The position numbers were made by a program, and so were the translations under genes. Source: CAVPTL01 sp963794415 (GTDB lineage: Bacteria; Actinomycetota; Thermoleophilia; Gaiellales; JAICJC01). From it: DNA of 64,000 bases. The number at the start of each line of letters is the position of its first letter. Within the stretch, counting starts at the first letter, position 1. Below are positions 21,380 to 30,013 of the stretch, piece after piece. The stretch covers positions 310,001-374,000 of the forward strand of contig CAWCDI010000002.1 in the NCBI GenBank assembly GCA_963794415.1, given 5' to 3'. The notes under the pieces are model-generated. The model had not been told where the DNA came from. It was given only the letters and a program-made list of their open reading frames with translations, and did not search any database.

Positions 21380-22221
21380 CCAGCTCGGAGCGACGCTTTC
21401 CGTTCCTGCGCCGGCGCGGCCCGGACTCCGAGTCGTGGCATGCCGTGCAGGTGGCCCGCCACCAGGACCGGCCGTACACGCTGGACTACCTCGATCGCAT
21501 CTGCGACGACTTCCTCGAGCTGCACGGCGACCAGGCTGAGGGCGACGATCCGGCGATCGTCGCGGGCATCGGCTCGTTCCGCGGGCAGTCGGTGGCGTTC
21601 GTGGGCCACCAGAAGGGCCGCGACCTCAAGCAGCGCACCTACCGCAACTTCGGCATGCCCCGCCCCGAGGGGTACCGCAAGGCGATGCGGGTCTTCGGCC
21701 TGGCGGCGCGGCTCAACTTCCCGGTGGTGACGCTCATCGATACGCCGGGCGCGTATCCGGGCGTGGGGGCCGAGCAGCGTGGCCAGTCGGGCGCTATTGC
21801 CCGCTCGCAGCTGATGCTCATGGGCCTGAACGTGCCGGTGGTTGCGTGCGTGATCGGCGAGGGATCGTCGGGCGGCGCGCTTGCAATCGGCGTCGCCGAC
21901 CGCGTGATGATGCAGCAGCACTCCATCTACACCGTGATCTCGCCCGAGGGCTGTGCGGCGATCCTCTGGAAGGATGCCGGCGAGGCCCGCCGGGCCGCAG
22001 GCGCGCTTCGGCCCACCGCGGATGCGTGCCTCGAGCTTGGCGTGGTGGACGCGATCGTGCCCGAGCCTTCGGGCGGTGCGCATCGCGATCACGGCAAGGC
22101 CGCCGAGCTGCTGGCAGAGGCCATCTCGGAGGAGCTCGACATGCTCCAGAGCATCCCGCCGCAGGAGCGGCGGCAGCTCAGGCGGCGCAAGTTCCGCGAG
22201 ATGGGTGCCTGGGTCGAGTAA
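21376..22221 (+). CDS. accA: Acetyl-CoA carboxylase carboxyltransferase alpha subunit AccA
   Basis: 281 aa, with the family signatures GMPRPEGYRKAMR, DTPGAYPGVGAEQRGQ and GEGSSGGALAIGVAD. ATG overlaps accD. Biotin carboxylase and BCCP genes are not in the window, but the biotin ligase is 7 kb upstream. It ends the FAS operon proper; the antiporter genes follow 10 bp later. Confidence 0.95.
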   Translation: MTSSERRFPFLRRRGPDSESWHAVQVARHQDRPYTLDYLDRICDDFLELHGDQAEGDDPAIVAGIGSFRGQSVAFVGHQKGRDLKQRTYRNFGMPRPEGYRKAMRVFGLAARLNFPVVTLIDTPGAYPGVGAEQRGQSGAIARSQLMLMGLNVPVVACVIGEGSSGGALAIGVADRVMMQQHSIYTVISPEGCAAILWKDAGEARRAAGALRPTADACLELGVVDAIVPEPSGGAHRDHGKAAELLAEAISEELDMLQSIPPQERRQLRRRKFREMGAWVE

Positions 22222-22231
22222 TCTGGGTTCG

Positions 22232-23293
22232 GTGACCCGCGGGCTGACACGCAGCGAGACGGTAACGTCGGCCCTGGCCGCTCTGTTCACCGTTGTCACG
22301 GTGATCGCGGCAGTGGCGGGCGGCCCCAACACCCTCCAGTTCATCGCGGCCGCCGCTGCGCTGCTCGTCCTGGCCTGGGTCGTGGGCGTCGGCACCGAGC
22401 AGCTGGGCGAGAGCGCCGGGCCGCGGGTCGGCGGGGTGCTGAACGCGACCTTCGGCAACGCCGCCGAGCTGATCATCACCATCTTCGCGATCCGGGCGGG
22501 CGAGATCGACGTCGCGCGCGCCTCGATCACAGGCTCGATCCTGGGCAACACGCTGCTGGTGCTGGGCGCCGCCATGCTCCTGGGCGGCCTGAAGAACGGC
22601 GTGCAGAAGTTCGACCGAAACCTCGCCGGGATGAACGCCTCGATGCTGGTGCTGGCCGTGATCGGCCTCGGCATCCCCACCGCGTTTGCGGCGGTGGCGC
22701 CGTCGGAGGCCCACGTCCAGGCGATCTCGGACATGACGGCGGGCATCCTGCTGGTGTGTTACGTGCTCTCGCTGATCTTCACCTTCCAGCTGCCGATGGT
22801 GGGCCGCGCGGGAGTGGAGGAGCCCGCCGCCGCGCATCTCGCGCCCTGGATGTCGATGGCGATGCTGCTGGTCGCGACGCTCGCGGTGACCGTGACGGCC
22901 GAGATCTTCGTCGGCACGCTCGACGGCATCATCTCGAGCTGGGGCATCTCCGCGACGTTCCTCGGGCTCATCATCGTGCCGATCGTCGGCAACATCGCCG
23001 AGAGCCTCATCGCGATCAAGGTGGCCTGGCAGAACCAGATGGACTTCTCGATGGTGGTGTCGCTCGGCTCGTCGTTGCAGATCGCGGTGGGCGTCGCGCC
23101 GATCCTCGTGTTCGTCTCGCTCCTCACCGCCCACGACTTCAACCTGGTGTTCCCGCTGATCGAGATCCTCGCGCTGGTGGCCGCAGTGACCATCACCGCC
23201 ATCATCGCGCTCGACGGTGAGTCCAACTGGCTGGAGGGGGCGCAGCTGATCGCCGTCTACCTGATCGTCGCGACCACGGTGTGGTACCTGTGA
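22232..23293 (+). CDS. Ca2+/H+ antiporter of the CaCA superfamily (copy 1)
   Basis: 353 aa with about 10-11 hydrophobic segments. The duplicated alpha motifs are GNAAELIITIFAIRAG (first half) and GNIAESLIAIKVAWQ (second half), with the ion-coordinating Glu in each; this is the CAX/ChaA type. A charged gap between halves (GRAGVEEPAAAH) is short. Starts GTG 10 bp after accA and overlaps copy 2 (GTGA). Transport of Ca2+ is inferred from the family. Confidence 0.85.
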   Translation: MTRGLTRSETVTSALAALFTVVTVIAAVAGGPNTLQFIAAAAALLVLAWVVGVGTEQLGESAGPRVGGVLNATFGNAAELIITIFAIRAGEIDVARASITGSILGNTLLVLGAAMLLGGLKNGVQKFDRNLAGMNASMLVLAVIGLGIPTAFAAVAPSEAHVQAISDMTAGILLVCYVLSLIFTFQLPMVGRAGVEEPAAAHLAPWMSMAMLLVATLAVTVTAEIFVGTLDGIISSWGISATFLGLIIVPIVGNIAESLIAIKVAWQNQMDFSMVVSLGSSLQIAVGVAPILVFVSLLTAHDFNLVFPLIEILALVAAVTITAIIALDGESNWLEGAQLIAVYLIVATTVWYL

Positions 23294-24336
23294 CCGGCCG
23301 GCAGCGGATGATCGCAGTCATCGCCCTCGGCCTCGCCGCGGTGGCGATCGGCGTGCGCGCGGCCGGCGTCGAGGGCGCGCTGACGTTCGTGATCGCCGCG
23401 ATCGCGCTGATCGGGCTCGCCTGGCTCCTGGGCGAGGCGACCGAGCAGGCCGGCGGCACGGTCGGGCCGCGCGCCTCGGCGCTCCTCAACGCATCGTTCG
23501 GCAACCTGCCCGAGATCGTGATCGTCATCCTGGCCATCAACGCCGGGCTGAACGACATCGCGCGCGCGTCGATCATCGGCTCGGTCACGGGCAACATCCT
23601 GATGATCCTGGGCCTCGCCCTGTTCCTGGGCGGCTGGAAGAACGGCATCCAGAAGTTCAATGCCCGGCTGGCCGCCACCAACTCGTCGATGCTGGTGCTC
23701 GCGGTGATCGGCATGGGCATCCCCACGCTGTTTCACTCGGTCGAGCCGACGGCGCACGACGCGGAGCTGCTCTCGGTGTGGACGGGCGTGGTGCTGGTGG
23801 TGATCTACCTGGCCTACGTCTACTTCTCGTTCACGACGCCGGGGCTGCGCTACATCGTCGCCGGCCACGAGAGCACGTGGAGCCGCCGCGAGTCGGTGAT
23901 CGCGCTGACACTCGCGGCGGTCGCAACCGGCGTGGTCTCGGAGGTGCTGGTGAAGTCGATCGAGCCGGTGGTGCACGACTGGGGGCTGCCGCGGGCGTTC
24001 ATCGGGTTCGTGCTGGTGCCGTTCGTCGGCAACGTGCCCGAGCACTTCTCGGCGGTGCGCCTGGCCTACCGCGACAGCGTCGATTTCGCGATGGGCATCT
24101 CGTTCGGCTCGGCGATCCAGGTGGCGCTCTTCGCATCATCTGTGGCCGTGTTCGCGTCGCTCATCGTGGGCCACCACCTGACGCTCGTGTTCCCGCCGCT
24201 CGAGCTGGGCGCGCTCGCGGCAGCGGGCATCGTCGCGACGCTGGTCACGCGCGGCGGCGAGACCAACTGGCTGGAAGGCCTCCAGCTGATCGGGATCTAC
24301 GTGCTGGTCGCGGTCACCTTCTGGCTGTTCGGCTGA
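23290..24336 (+). CDS. Ca2+/H+ antiporter of the CaCA superfamily (copy 2)
   Basis: 348 aa, same topology and clearly paralogous to the preceding gene. Both alpha motifs differ: GNLPEIVIVILAINAG and GNVPEHFSAVRLAYRD, keeping the Glu but with Leu-Pro or Val-Pro in place of Ala-Ala or Ile-Ala. Translationally coupled to copy 1. Either a specialised second transporter or the partner of a heteromer. Confidence 0.83.
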   Translation: MTGRQRMIAVIALGLAAVAIGVRAAGVEGALTFVIAAIALIGLAWLLGEATEQAGGTVGPRASALLNASFGNLPEIVIVILAINAGLNDIARASIIGSVTGNILMILGLALFLGGWKNGIQKFNARLAATNSSMLVLAVIGMGIPTLFHSVEPTAHDAELLSVWTGVVLVVIYLAYVYFSFTTPGLRYIVAGHESTWSRRESVIALTLAAVATGVVSEVLVKSIEPVVHDWGLPRAFIGFVLVPFVGNVPEHFSAVRLAYRDSVDFAMGISFGSAIQVALFASSVAVFASLIVGHHLTLVFPPLELGALAAAGIVATLVTRGGETNWLEGLQLIGIYVLVAVTFWLFG

Positions 24337-24349
24337 CGGCGGCCGCGGA

Positions 24350-25237
24350 TCATCTGACCGGGTAGTACCTGCCGTTGGTCGCGGGGATCACCTGCGAGGT
24401 CACGAACACCGGGGTCTGGTGGTTGCCCGGGGAGTAGAAGTACGAGCCGTCCGCCGCGTGCCGCGCCGCCAGCCAGGCCTGGGCCGCCGTGTTCTTGAGC
24501 TTGCAGGAGAGCCGCGCCTGGATCGCCCACGACGTTGACTGGCTGTCGGCCGCGCCGCCCGGGAGCAGCGGGTATCCGCCGCCGCCGATGTGCACGTTGC
24601 CCAGGTACCCGAACCCCCGCTTGATGTGCGTGTTGCTGCACGGGATGCCGGCCGACCGCATCGCGAGGATCGCCGCGGCCGTGTCGTTCGAGTCGGCACC
24701 GGCGGGCATCTGCGGCAGGTAGGAGTAGCCGCCGTTGGACTGCTGGTGGCTCTCGATGTAGGCGATCGACTTGGCCGGCAGCGCCTGCCCGGCAGCCTTC
24801 AGCGCCATCACGCCCCAGTACGTGGAGTTCGCGTAGGAGCCGATGCGGCCGGTGCTCGGGGCCACGGTGTTCCGCAGCGCGGTGATCACGTTTCGGCCGC
24901 CGAAGGTCGACGGGTTGTGCTGCAGGGCGACGATGGCGAGGATGCCCCGCTCGTAGGCGTAGGCGTCCGACCACTTCCGCGCGCCGGACGCGAGGAAGGT
25001 CACAGGCGTCTTGCCGCCCGGCCGGCGGAGGGCGGCGGGCGTGCCTCCGGCGGCGCGCAGCGCCATCACCGACCACTCCGTGAGCGTGACGCCCGGGATG
25101 CCGCCGGTCTCGGCAATGCCGCCCGACGTGGTCTGGTGGCTTCGCACGTAGTTCACGGCGCTGCCTGCGGCCATCGCCGGTGCGGCGGCAGCGAGGCTCG
25201 CGGTGAGGAGTGCGGGGATCAGGAGTGTGCGTCTCAT
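24350..25237 (-). CDS. Secreted alpha/alpha-barrel protein, transcobalamin alpha-domain-like
   Basis: 295 aa with a signal peptide (MRRTLLIPALLTASLAAAAPAMA). The rest consists of prenyltransferase/squalene-cyclase-like helical-hairpin repeats: short GG-aromatic turns (GGIAETGG, NGGYSYLPQ, GGGGYPLLPGG) each followed by DS-type helices such as DSNDTAAAILAMRSAG. The same (alpha/alpha)6 barrel forms the alpha domain of intrinsic factor and transcobalamin. Last gene of the B12 riboswitch operon, its ATG overlapping the S-component stop. Cobalamin binding is inferred from fold plus context. Confidence 0.78.
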   Translation of the reverse strand: MRRTLLIPALLTASLAAAAPAMAAGSAVNYVRSHQTTSGGIAETGGIPGVTLTEWSVMALRAAGGTPAALRRPGGKTPVTFLASGARKWSDAYAYERGILAIVALQHNPSTFGGRNVITALRNTVAPSTGRIGSYANSTYWGVMALKAAGQALPAKSIAYIESHQQSNGGYSYLPQMPAGADSNDTAAAILAMRSAGIPCSNTHIKRGFGYLGNVHIGGGGYPLLPGGAADSQSTSWAIQARLSCKLKNTAAQAWLAARHAADGSYFYSPGNHQTPVFVTSQVIPATNGRYYPVR

Positions 25238-25842
25238 GTTTGCTCCAGTGGGACGAAGGTTCCGTGCAGCTTCTGTGCGTAGCGATCGATCGTGCGGATG
25301 AGCGTTGGGCCGGCGACGAGGGCGATGACGGCGTTCCCGGTGGCGTGGGCCACGTCGAACCAGATGCCGGTCGAGACGTAGGCGGCGAACGACGAGAGGT
25401 CGGCTGACGGGCCGAGCGCCGACCAGCCCCAGATGTCCATGATCCAGTCGAAGCCGAAGCCCCAGAAGATCCCGAACGCTGCCAGCGTCCAGCGCGACCG
25501 GAGCACCGGGCCCATCAGCCCGGCAGTCACCCCCACCAGCCCCCAGGCCACCATCTGCCACGGCGTCCACGGCCCCTGGCCGAGAAAGACGTTGGATGCC
25601 ACAGCCGCCGTCGCGCCGGTGGCGAGCCCGGCCCGCGGCCCGAGGCAGACGCCCGTCACCGCCACGATCATGGTGAGGGGCTGCACGTTGGGCACGAAGG
25701 CGAAGAGCACCCGCCCGGCAGCTCCGGCCGCCGCGAGCGCGGCGATCAGCGTGAGCTCGCGCGAGTGGTTGGGCCCGCTCTCCACCGTGATCAGCGCGAT
25801 GATCACGAGGATCACGCCGATGGCTGCGACGATGCTAGGCAT
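25234..25842 (-). CDS. ECF transporter S component, probably cobalamin-specific
   Basis: 202 aa integral membrane protein with about six hydrophobic segments. It carries the S-component-type stretch FVPNVQPLTMIVAVTGVCLG and GATAAVASNVFLGQGPWTPWQM. It sits directly after the fused EcfA gene (8-bp overlap), with EcfT upstream, and is downstream of a cobalamin riboswitch, which points to B12 or a corrinoid as substrate (CbrT-like role). Substrate is inferred. Confidence 0.83.
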   Translation of the reverse strand: MPSIVAAIGVILVIIALITVESGPNHSRELTLIAALAAAGAAGRVLFAFVPNVQPLTMIVAVTGVCLGPRAGLATGATAAVASNVFLGQGPWTPWQMVAWGLVGVTAGLMGPVLRSRWTLAAFGIFWGFGFDWIMDIWGWSALGPSADLSSFAAYVSTGIWFDVAHATGNAVIALVAGPTLIRTIDRYAQKLHGTFVPLEQT

Positions 25843-27421
25843 GCACCGCCACCGGGCTCGAGCGCTCCAGGAGGGCCGCCGCCTCGGCCACCGACACGCA
25901 GCCGAAGGCCAGGCCCACCTGCGAGACGAAGAAGAGCCGGCTGGCCAAGAGCTCGCGCGGCCCGCGGTCGTGCAGCACCTTCCCCGCCGACATCGTCGTC
26001 ACCAGATCGGCGATCTCCGCCGCGAAGTCCATGTCGTGGGTGACGACGACCGTGGCGGTGCCCGCGTCGCGCAGCTCGCGTACGAGGTCGATCACCGCCA
26101 GCTTTCGCAGGCCGTCCACGCCGCGGGTCGGCTCGTCGAGGACGAGGGTCTCGGGCCGCATCACCGTCACCGAGGCGATGGCCAGCCGCTGCCGCTCGCC
26201 GCTCGAGAGGTCGCGCGGATGCCCGGCGGCGCGGTCTGCCAGGTCGAACCGCTCGAGCTCCTCACCCACCCGCCGGCTGCGGTCGGCGCCGGTCACGCCG
26301 AGGTTGGTGAGCGCGTATGCGACCTCGGCCTCGACGGTCTCGTGCAGCAGGTAGTGCGCCGGGTTCTGGCTCACGTAGCCGGCCCGGCCGGTGCTTGTGA
26401 CCGTGCCTCGGTCGAGCTCGATCAGCCCGCAGGCGGCCAGCGCCAGAGTGGTCTTACCAGCCCCGTTCTCGCCCATGAGGACGGTGGTCACGCCCTTGCC
26501 AAAGGCGGTGTCTGCGCCGCGCAGCGCCTCGATCTCGCCCAGCCGCTTGTGCGCGCCCGTGATGGTGGTCGAGGCCACGGCCGGCGGTGACGGCGCCGCG
26601 GCGGGCGGGGCGACGTCGATCTGGGCCGCGGCCCGGGCGGCGCGCACCGTCAGCGGAAGCTCCGGCCGCCGGGCCCGCACGAACGCCTGGGCGACCGGCG
26701 GCAAGAGCCATGGTGCCGAGCCGGCGAGCCGCGCGGCCGCCTCGGCCGGGCTCGCGTCGATCACGATGCGACCGGCGTCCATCACGATCACCCGGTCGGC
26801 CTCGTCGAAGATCCGCCCGGTGCGGTGCTCGGCGATGATCACCGTGGTGCCGCGGTCGCGGTTCACGCGCACCACCAATCCCAGCAGCTCCTCGGCGGCA
26901 ACCGGATCGAGCTGGCTGGTGGGCTCGTCCAGGAGGAGCAGGCGCTGGCCCATCGACACCACCGCGGCGATCGCGAGGCGCTGCTGCTCGCCGCCCGAGA
27001 GCTGATCCCCGGGCCGCTCGGCGAGCGCGGATGCCCCGGTCACCATCAGCGCCTCCTGCGCGCGCGCAGCGATGTCGCCCGCCGGCCAGCCCATGTTCTC
27101 GAGCCCGAACCCCGCCTCGCGAAGCGCTGTGCGCATGACCATCTGCGACTCGGGATCCTGGAACACGAGCCCCGCCTTGCGCGCGATCTCGCCCGGCCGG
27201 TGGTCGCGCGTGTCGAGGCCCTCGGTCACCACTCTGCCGCTCAGCTCGCCGCCGTGGAAGTGCGGCACGAGGCCCAGCAGGGCTCGCAGGAGCGTCGATT
27301 TGCCCGAGCCCGAGTCGCCCAGCAGCAGCACCAGCTCGCCGCTCTCCACGCGCAGGTCGATGTCGATCAGCGAGGAGCGGTCGCGGCTGGGATATCGAAA
27401 CCCCACGCGGCTCATGCTCAC
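25835..27421 (-). CDS. Fused double ECF transporter ATPase (EcfA-EcfA')
   Basis: 528 aa with two complete ABC domains in one chain. First half: Walker A GDSGSGKST, signature LSGGEQQR, Walker B LLLLDEPT. Second half (from about 290): GENGAGKTT, LSSGERQR, TLVLDEPT. A Pro/Ala linker (APPAAAPSPPAVA) joins them. This replaces the usual EcfA1/EcfA2 heterodimer. I start at GTG 27421, overlapping the ecfT stop; ATG 27415 is two codons later. Energises the S component. Confidence 0.92.
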   Translation of the reverse strand: MSMSRVGFRYPSRDRSSLIDIDLRVESGELVLLLGDSGSGKSTLLRALLGLVPHFHGGELSGRVVTEGLDTRDHRPGEIARKAGLVFQDPESQMVMRTALREAGFGLENMGWPAGDIAARAQEALMVTGASALAERPGDQLSGGEQQRLAIAAVVSMGQRLLLLDEPTSQLDPVAAEELLGLVVRVNRDRGTTVIIAEHRTGRIFDEADRVIVMDAGRIVIDASPAEAAARLAGSAPWLLPPVAQAFVRARRPELPLTVRAARAAAQIDVAPPAAAPSPPAVASTTITGAHKRLGEIEALRGADTAFGKGVTTVLMGENGAGKTTLALAACGLIELDRGTVTSTGRAGYVSQNPAHYLLHETVEAEVAYALTNLGVTGADRSRRVGEELERFDLADRAAGHPRDLSSGERQRLAIASVTVMRPETLVLDEPTRGVDGLRKLAVIDLVRELRDAGTATVVVTHDMDFAAEIADLVTTMSAGKVLHDRGPRELLASRLFFVSQVGLAFGCVSVAEAAALLERSSPVAVHA

Positions 27422-28242
27422 CGCTTCCACCGGATCACCTCCGCAGCTGCGATGAGCGGCACCGCCAGCAGCACCGAGCCCGCCAGCGCGCCGGCGGTGA
27501 ACGGGTCGCCCACCGTGTCGTAGTACTCGAAGTTGGACGCTCCCGTCGCCACCATGCCCGCCACGACGAGGCAGGCGAGCGCGCCCAGGGCTGCCACGGC
27601 CTGCTCGGCTCCCGTCGAGCGCCGCTCGGGCGCGCGGGTCGCGCCGGGCTCGCCGTAGCCGCGCGCCTCCATCGCCTCGGCGAGGCCCAGCGACCGCTCG
27701 AGCGACATGCCCATCAGCGCCGGGACGAGCGCTGTCGCCGCGCGCCGCCGGTTGAGCTCCGAGCCGCGCGTACGGGCGGCCAGCACCAGCCCGCGGGCAT
27801 CGCGCTCGAGCGCCGGCAGCATCCGCGTGGCAAGCGCGGTGATCATCGCCGAGCGCGGGGCCACGCGCGAGACGGCGCGCATCAGGAGGTCGGGGTCCAC
27901 CAGCCGCACGAAGGCGGCGGCGGCCAGCGCTGCGGCCGCAAGCCGGATGCCGGCGCCCACGCCGTAGGCGAGCTCCTCCACCGTGATCTGGGTATCGAGG
28001 ATGGGGATCGACGGGCCCTGCCAGATCACCGTCAGGCCCTGCGCGCTCACGAACGGGTTGATGATGAACACCGTGACCGCCGCGAACACGGCGAACGAGA
28101 TGTACGCGCGCTTCGGCCCGTCTGACACGGCCAGGAGCGCGCCCGCGCCGATCAGCGCCGCGGTGAGCACGATCGGGTTCCAGGCGACGATCGCGGCCAG
28201 CATCGCGGCTCCCGTCGCGAGCGTCACGGCGAGCGGCTTCAC
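27418..28242 (-). CDS. ecfT: ECF transporter T component EcfT
   Basis: 274 aa membrane scaffold. Hydrophobic segments flank the two coupling-helix motifs with the conserved Ala-Arg-Gly pattern: LAARTRGSE and AMEARGYGEP, which bind the two ATPase halves. GTG 28242 overlaps the preceding DUF4430 gene (GTGA); an in-frame upstream extension is out of character. Universal energy-coupling component. Confidence 0.9.
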   Translation of the reverse strand: MKPLAVTLATGAAMLAAIVAWNPIVLTAALIGAGALLAVSDGPKRAYISFAVFAAVTVFIINPFVSAQGLTVIWQGPSIPILDTQITVEELAYGVGAGIRLAAAALAAAAFVRLVDPDLLMRAVSRVAPRSAMITALATRMLPALERDARGLVLAARTRGSELNRRRAATALVPALMGMSLERSLGLAEAMEARGYGEPGATRAPERRSTGAEQAVAALGALACLVVAGMVATGASNFEYYDTVGDPFTAGALAGSVLLAVPLIAAAEVIRWKR

Positions 28243-29109
28243 GGCTGTCCCCCGCGGGCCACGACATGGCCGGTGGCGTCCATCGCCACAGCGTAGGTGT
28301 GCCGGATCGCCGCCGGGTCGGTCACAAGCGCCTGGGCGGCGGCGCACGCCGCAGCGGGGGTCGCGCCGGCGATCACCAGAGCGGCAGATCCGCCCGTCGT
28401 GCGACCGGGCTGGTAGGCCTCGATGATCGCTCGGGCGGATGGAATCGGCACGCCAGTCTTGCCGTTGTACACCAAAACTTCACCATTGTGAAGCCACACC
28501 GTGAGCCCGCGAAGCTGCGTCTTATCGGCTCCCAGAGCCGAATCTGCCTGGGCAAATGTCTGTACTACGACGGAATAATTGGTCGTACCAGTTGTCAGAC
28601 GCGCTCCGGCGCGTTTCAGCGCGCTGCCCACGTCGCTCGAGCAGCCGAGGCCCGAGACCCGGACGGCCGGGGCGTGCCCGTCGTATCCGCTCACGAACGG
28701 CTCGGGCCACGAGCCGATCACCAGCGGCACGTTCTCGTAGACCGCCCAGTAGCGGTAGTCCCACCACTCGCGGTCACCCTTCTGCAGGCTGTACGAGGTC
28801 GCGCCGCGGTTGGCCTCGAAGCCGTTGATGAAGAAGAACCAGTCGTGGCCGCCGGAGCTTCCCTTGATCCCGTTCACCGCGTTCACGAAGCGGCCGCCGT
28901 AGGTGGTGTCGACCCTGGCGTTTCGGCGAAGCGCGTTCATCGCCGACTGGCTCGGCGCTGCGCGGGCCTGCGCGAGAACCGCCGCGCCGAAGTCGCGGGT
29001 GACGGTGAGCTGCACCGCTGCCGCGTCCCGGCGGCGGGGGTGCGGACGAACTGCAGCCCGCCGCCGCCAGGATCAGCAGGAGCGTTGCCGCTAGGAGACG
29101 GTGAGCCAC
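28239..29109 (-). pseudogene. DUF4430 lipoprotein, transcobalamin beta-domain-like, with a 1-base frameshift
   Basis: A lipoprotein signal (MAHRLLAATLLLILAAAGCSSS, lipobox LAAAGC) starts at GTG 29109. The DUF4430 domain lies in the +1 frame from VQLTVTRDF (29015) to 28239. Removing one base from the run of five (G29036-29040 on plus) joins them as SAPRRRDAAAVQLTV. The body reads FVNAVNGIKG and DWFFFINGFEANRG, the DUF4430 core, followed by about 150 residues of unknown kind. Either a sequencing/assembly error, a real lesion, or translation from GTG 29015 without export. Operon partner of the ECF genes. Confidence 0.72.
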
Positions 29110-29783
29110 AACCGCTGAGAGCGGATCTTGCTGGGGAACGTCGCCCGTACCTGGAACCTGCCTTTGGTGGTCAGCTTCACGCGCGCGACGCCTGCGCTGT
29201 CGGTGGTGCCCACCTGGACGTTTCCGACGAACACGGCCGCGCCGGGCTGGAGCGTGCCCTGGCCGGCGTCGTTGTAGGCGCGCACCTTGACGGTGACCGT
29301 GCCGCCCTGCTTGACCTTCGACGCGTTGTCCGAGACGCTCAGCGTGGGCTGGGTCGCGAACGTGACGGGGTCGAACTTGGTGAAGTAGAAGAGCACCTTC
29401 TGGCCGTTGGTGGCAGGGGTGGCGCCGGCGCCGGTCTGCGCGAGCGTGTTACCCACCTTGAAGGCCCAGCCCGAGGTCGGGGTGCCCGGCCGCCCGTTGA
29501 TGGAGTTCACGAAGAACCCGCAGCAGTCGAACCACTCGAGGCCGAGCGGGACGTTCGCGTCGCCGGTCGCCGTGATCAGCGCGCCCAGCGCCGTTGGCGT
29601 GGAGAGGGCGTGGCCCTGCACGGTGCCGGTGAACGGCGTGACGGTGTTCCAGACCAGCGTGCCGGAGCCGCCCTCCACCCGGACGTGCACCTGGGGGGAT
29701 GCGGCGAATGCGGGCGCGGACACGGCCAGCATGAGCACTGCCGCGAGAGCGGCGATGAGATATCGAAGGCGGTTGGTTGCCAA
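29091..29783 (-). CDS. Secreted DUF4430-like protein, first gene of the B12 operon
   Basis: 230 aa with a signal peptide (MATNRLRYLIAALAAVLMLAVSAPAFA). A DUF4430-like domain (about 28-135) has WFDCCGFFVNSINGRPGTPTSG and WAFKVGN, equivalent to the transcobalamin beta domain that caps cobalamin; the adjacent Cys-Cys is notable. Residues 140-230 form an Ig-like domain. Start TTG 29783 has AAGGAGGA 5 bases upstream. It follows the riboswitch directly and overlaps the lipoprotein gene by 19 bp. Confidence 0.8.
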   Translation of the reverse strand: MATNRLRYLIAALAAVLMLAVSAPAFAASPQVHVRVEGGSGTLVWNTVTPFTGTVQGHALSTPTALGALITATGDANVPLGLEWFDCCGFFVNSINGRPGTPTSGWAFKVGNTLAQTGAGATPATNGQKVLFYFTKFDPVTFATQPTLSVSDNASKVKQGGTVTVKVRAYNDAGQGTLQPGAAVFVGNVQVGTTDSAGVARVKLTTKGRFQVRATFPSKIRSQRLWLTVS

Positions 29784-29825
29784 CGGATCCTCCTTCCTCG
29801 AGAGGTTGTCGCGTTTTTTTGGGCG

Positions 29826-30010
29826 AGTGGGGAGGTCTTCTGGCTCGGGCGCGCTTCCTGGACGTAGTGCCCAGGTCGCTCGTCTGGCCTTCCCGACCCG
29901 GCTGGGCCAGTGGCTGCCTTGCGGCACGACGAGCGAACACCCTTACAGCGGCGGGACCGCGCCGGATTCACACCGGCTTCCCTCTTCCCCTCGCGGGCGG
30001 CAACTGTACC
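29826..30010 (-). ncRNA. Cobalamin (B12) riboswitch
   Basis: On the minus strand the conserved core reads GGAAGCCGGTGTGAATCCGG, then CGCGGTCCCGCCGCTGTAA. GCCACTG and GGGAAGG follow, and the B12-box GCCAGAAGACC near 29847-29835. These are the diagnostic blocks of the AdoCbl riboswitch in the right order. It begins a few bases after the helicase stop (30014) and precedes the first DUF4430 gene. An A7 run (29814-29820) follows; there is no intrinsic terminator, so control may be at translation. Confidence 0.95.
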
Positions 30011-30013
30011 ACG

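Noticed and set aside
27422..28267. N-terminal extension of the fused EcfA through ecfT
   Set aside because: It is ecfT read in the wrong frame; the ABC homology begins at 27415 and the GTGA junction is typical of this operon.
29814..29820. A7/T7 run after the B12 riboswitch as an intrinsic terminator
   Set aside because: On the transcribed (minus) strand the run is A7, not U7, so it cannot be a terminator for the operon.
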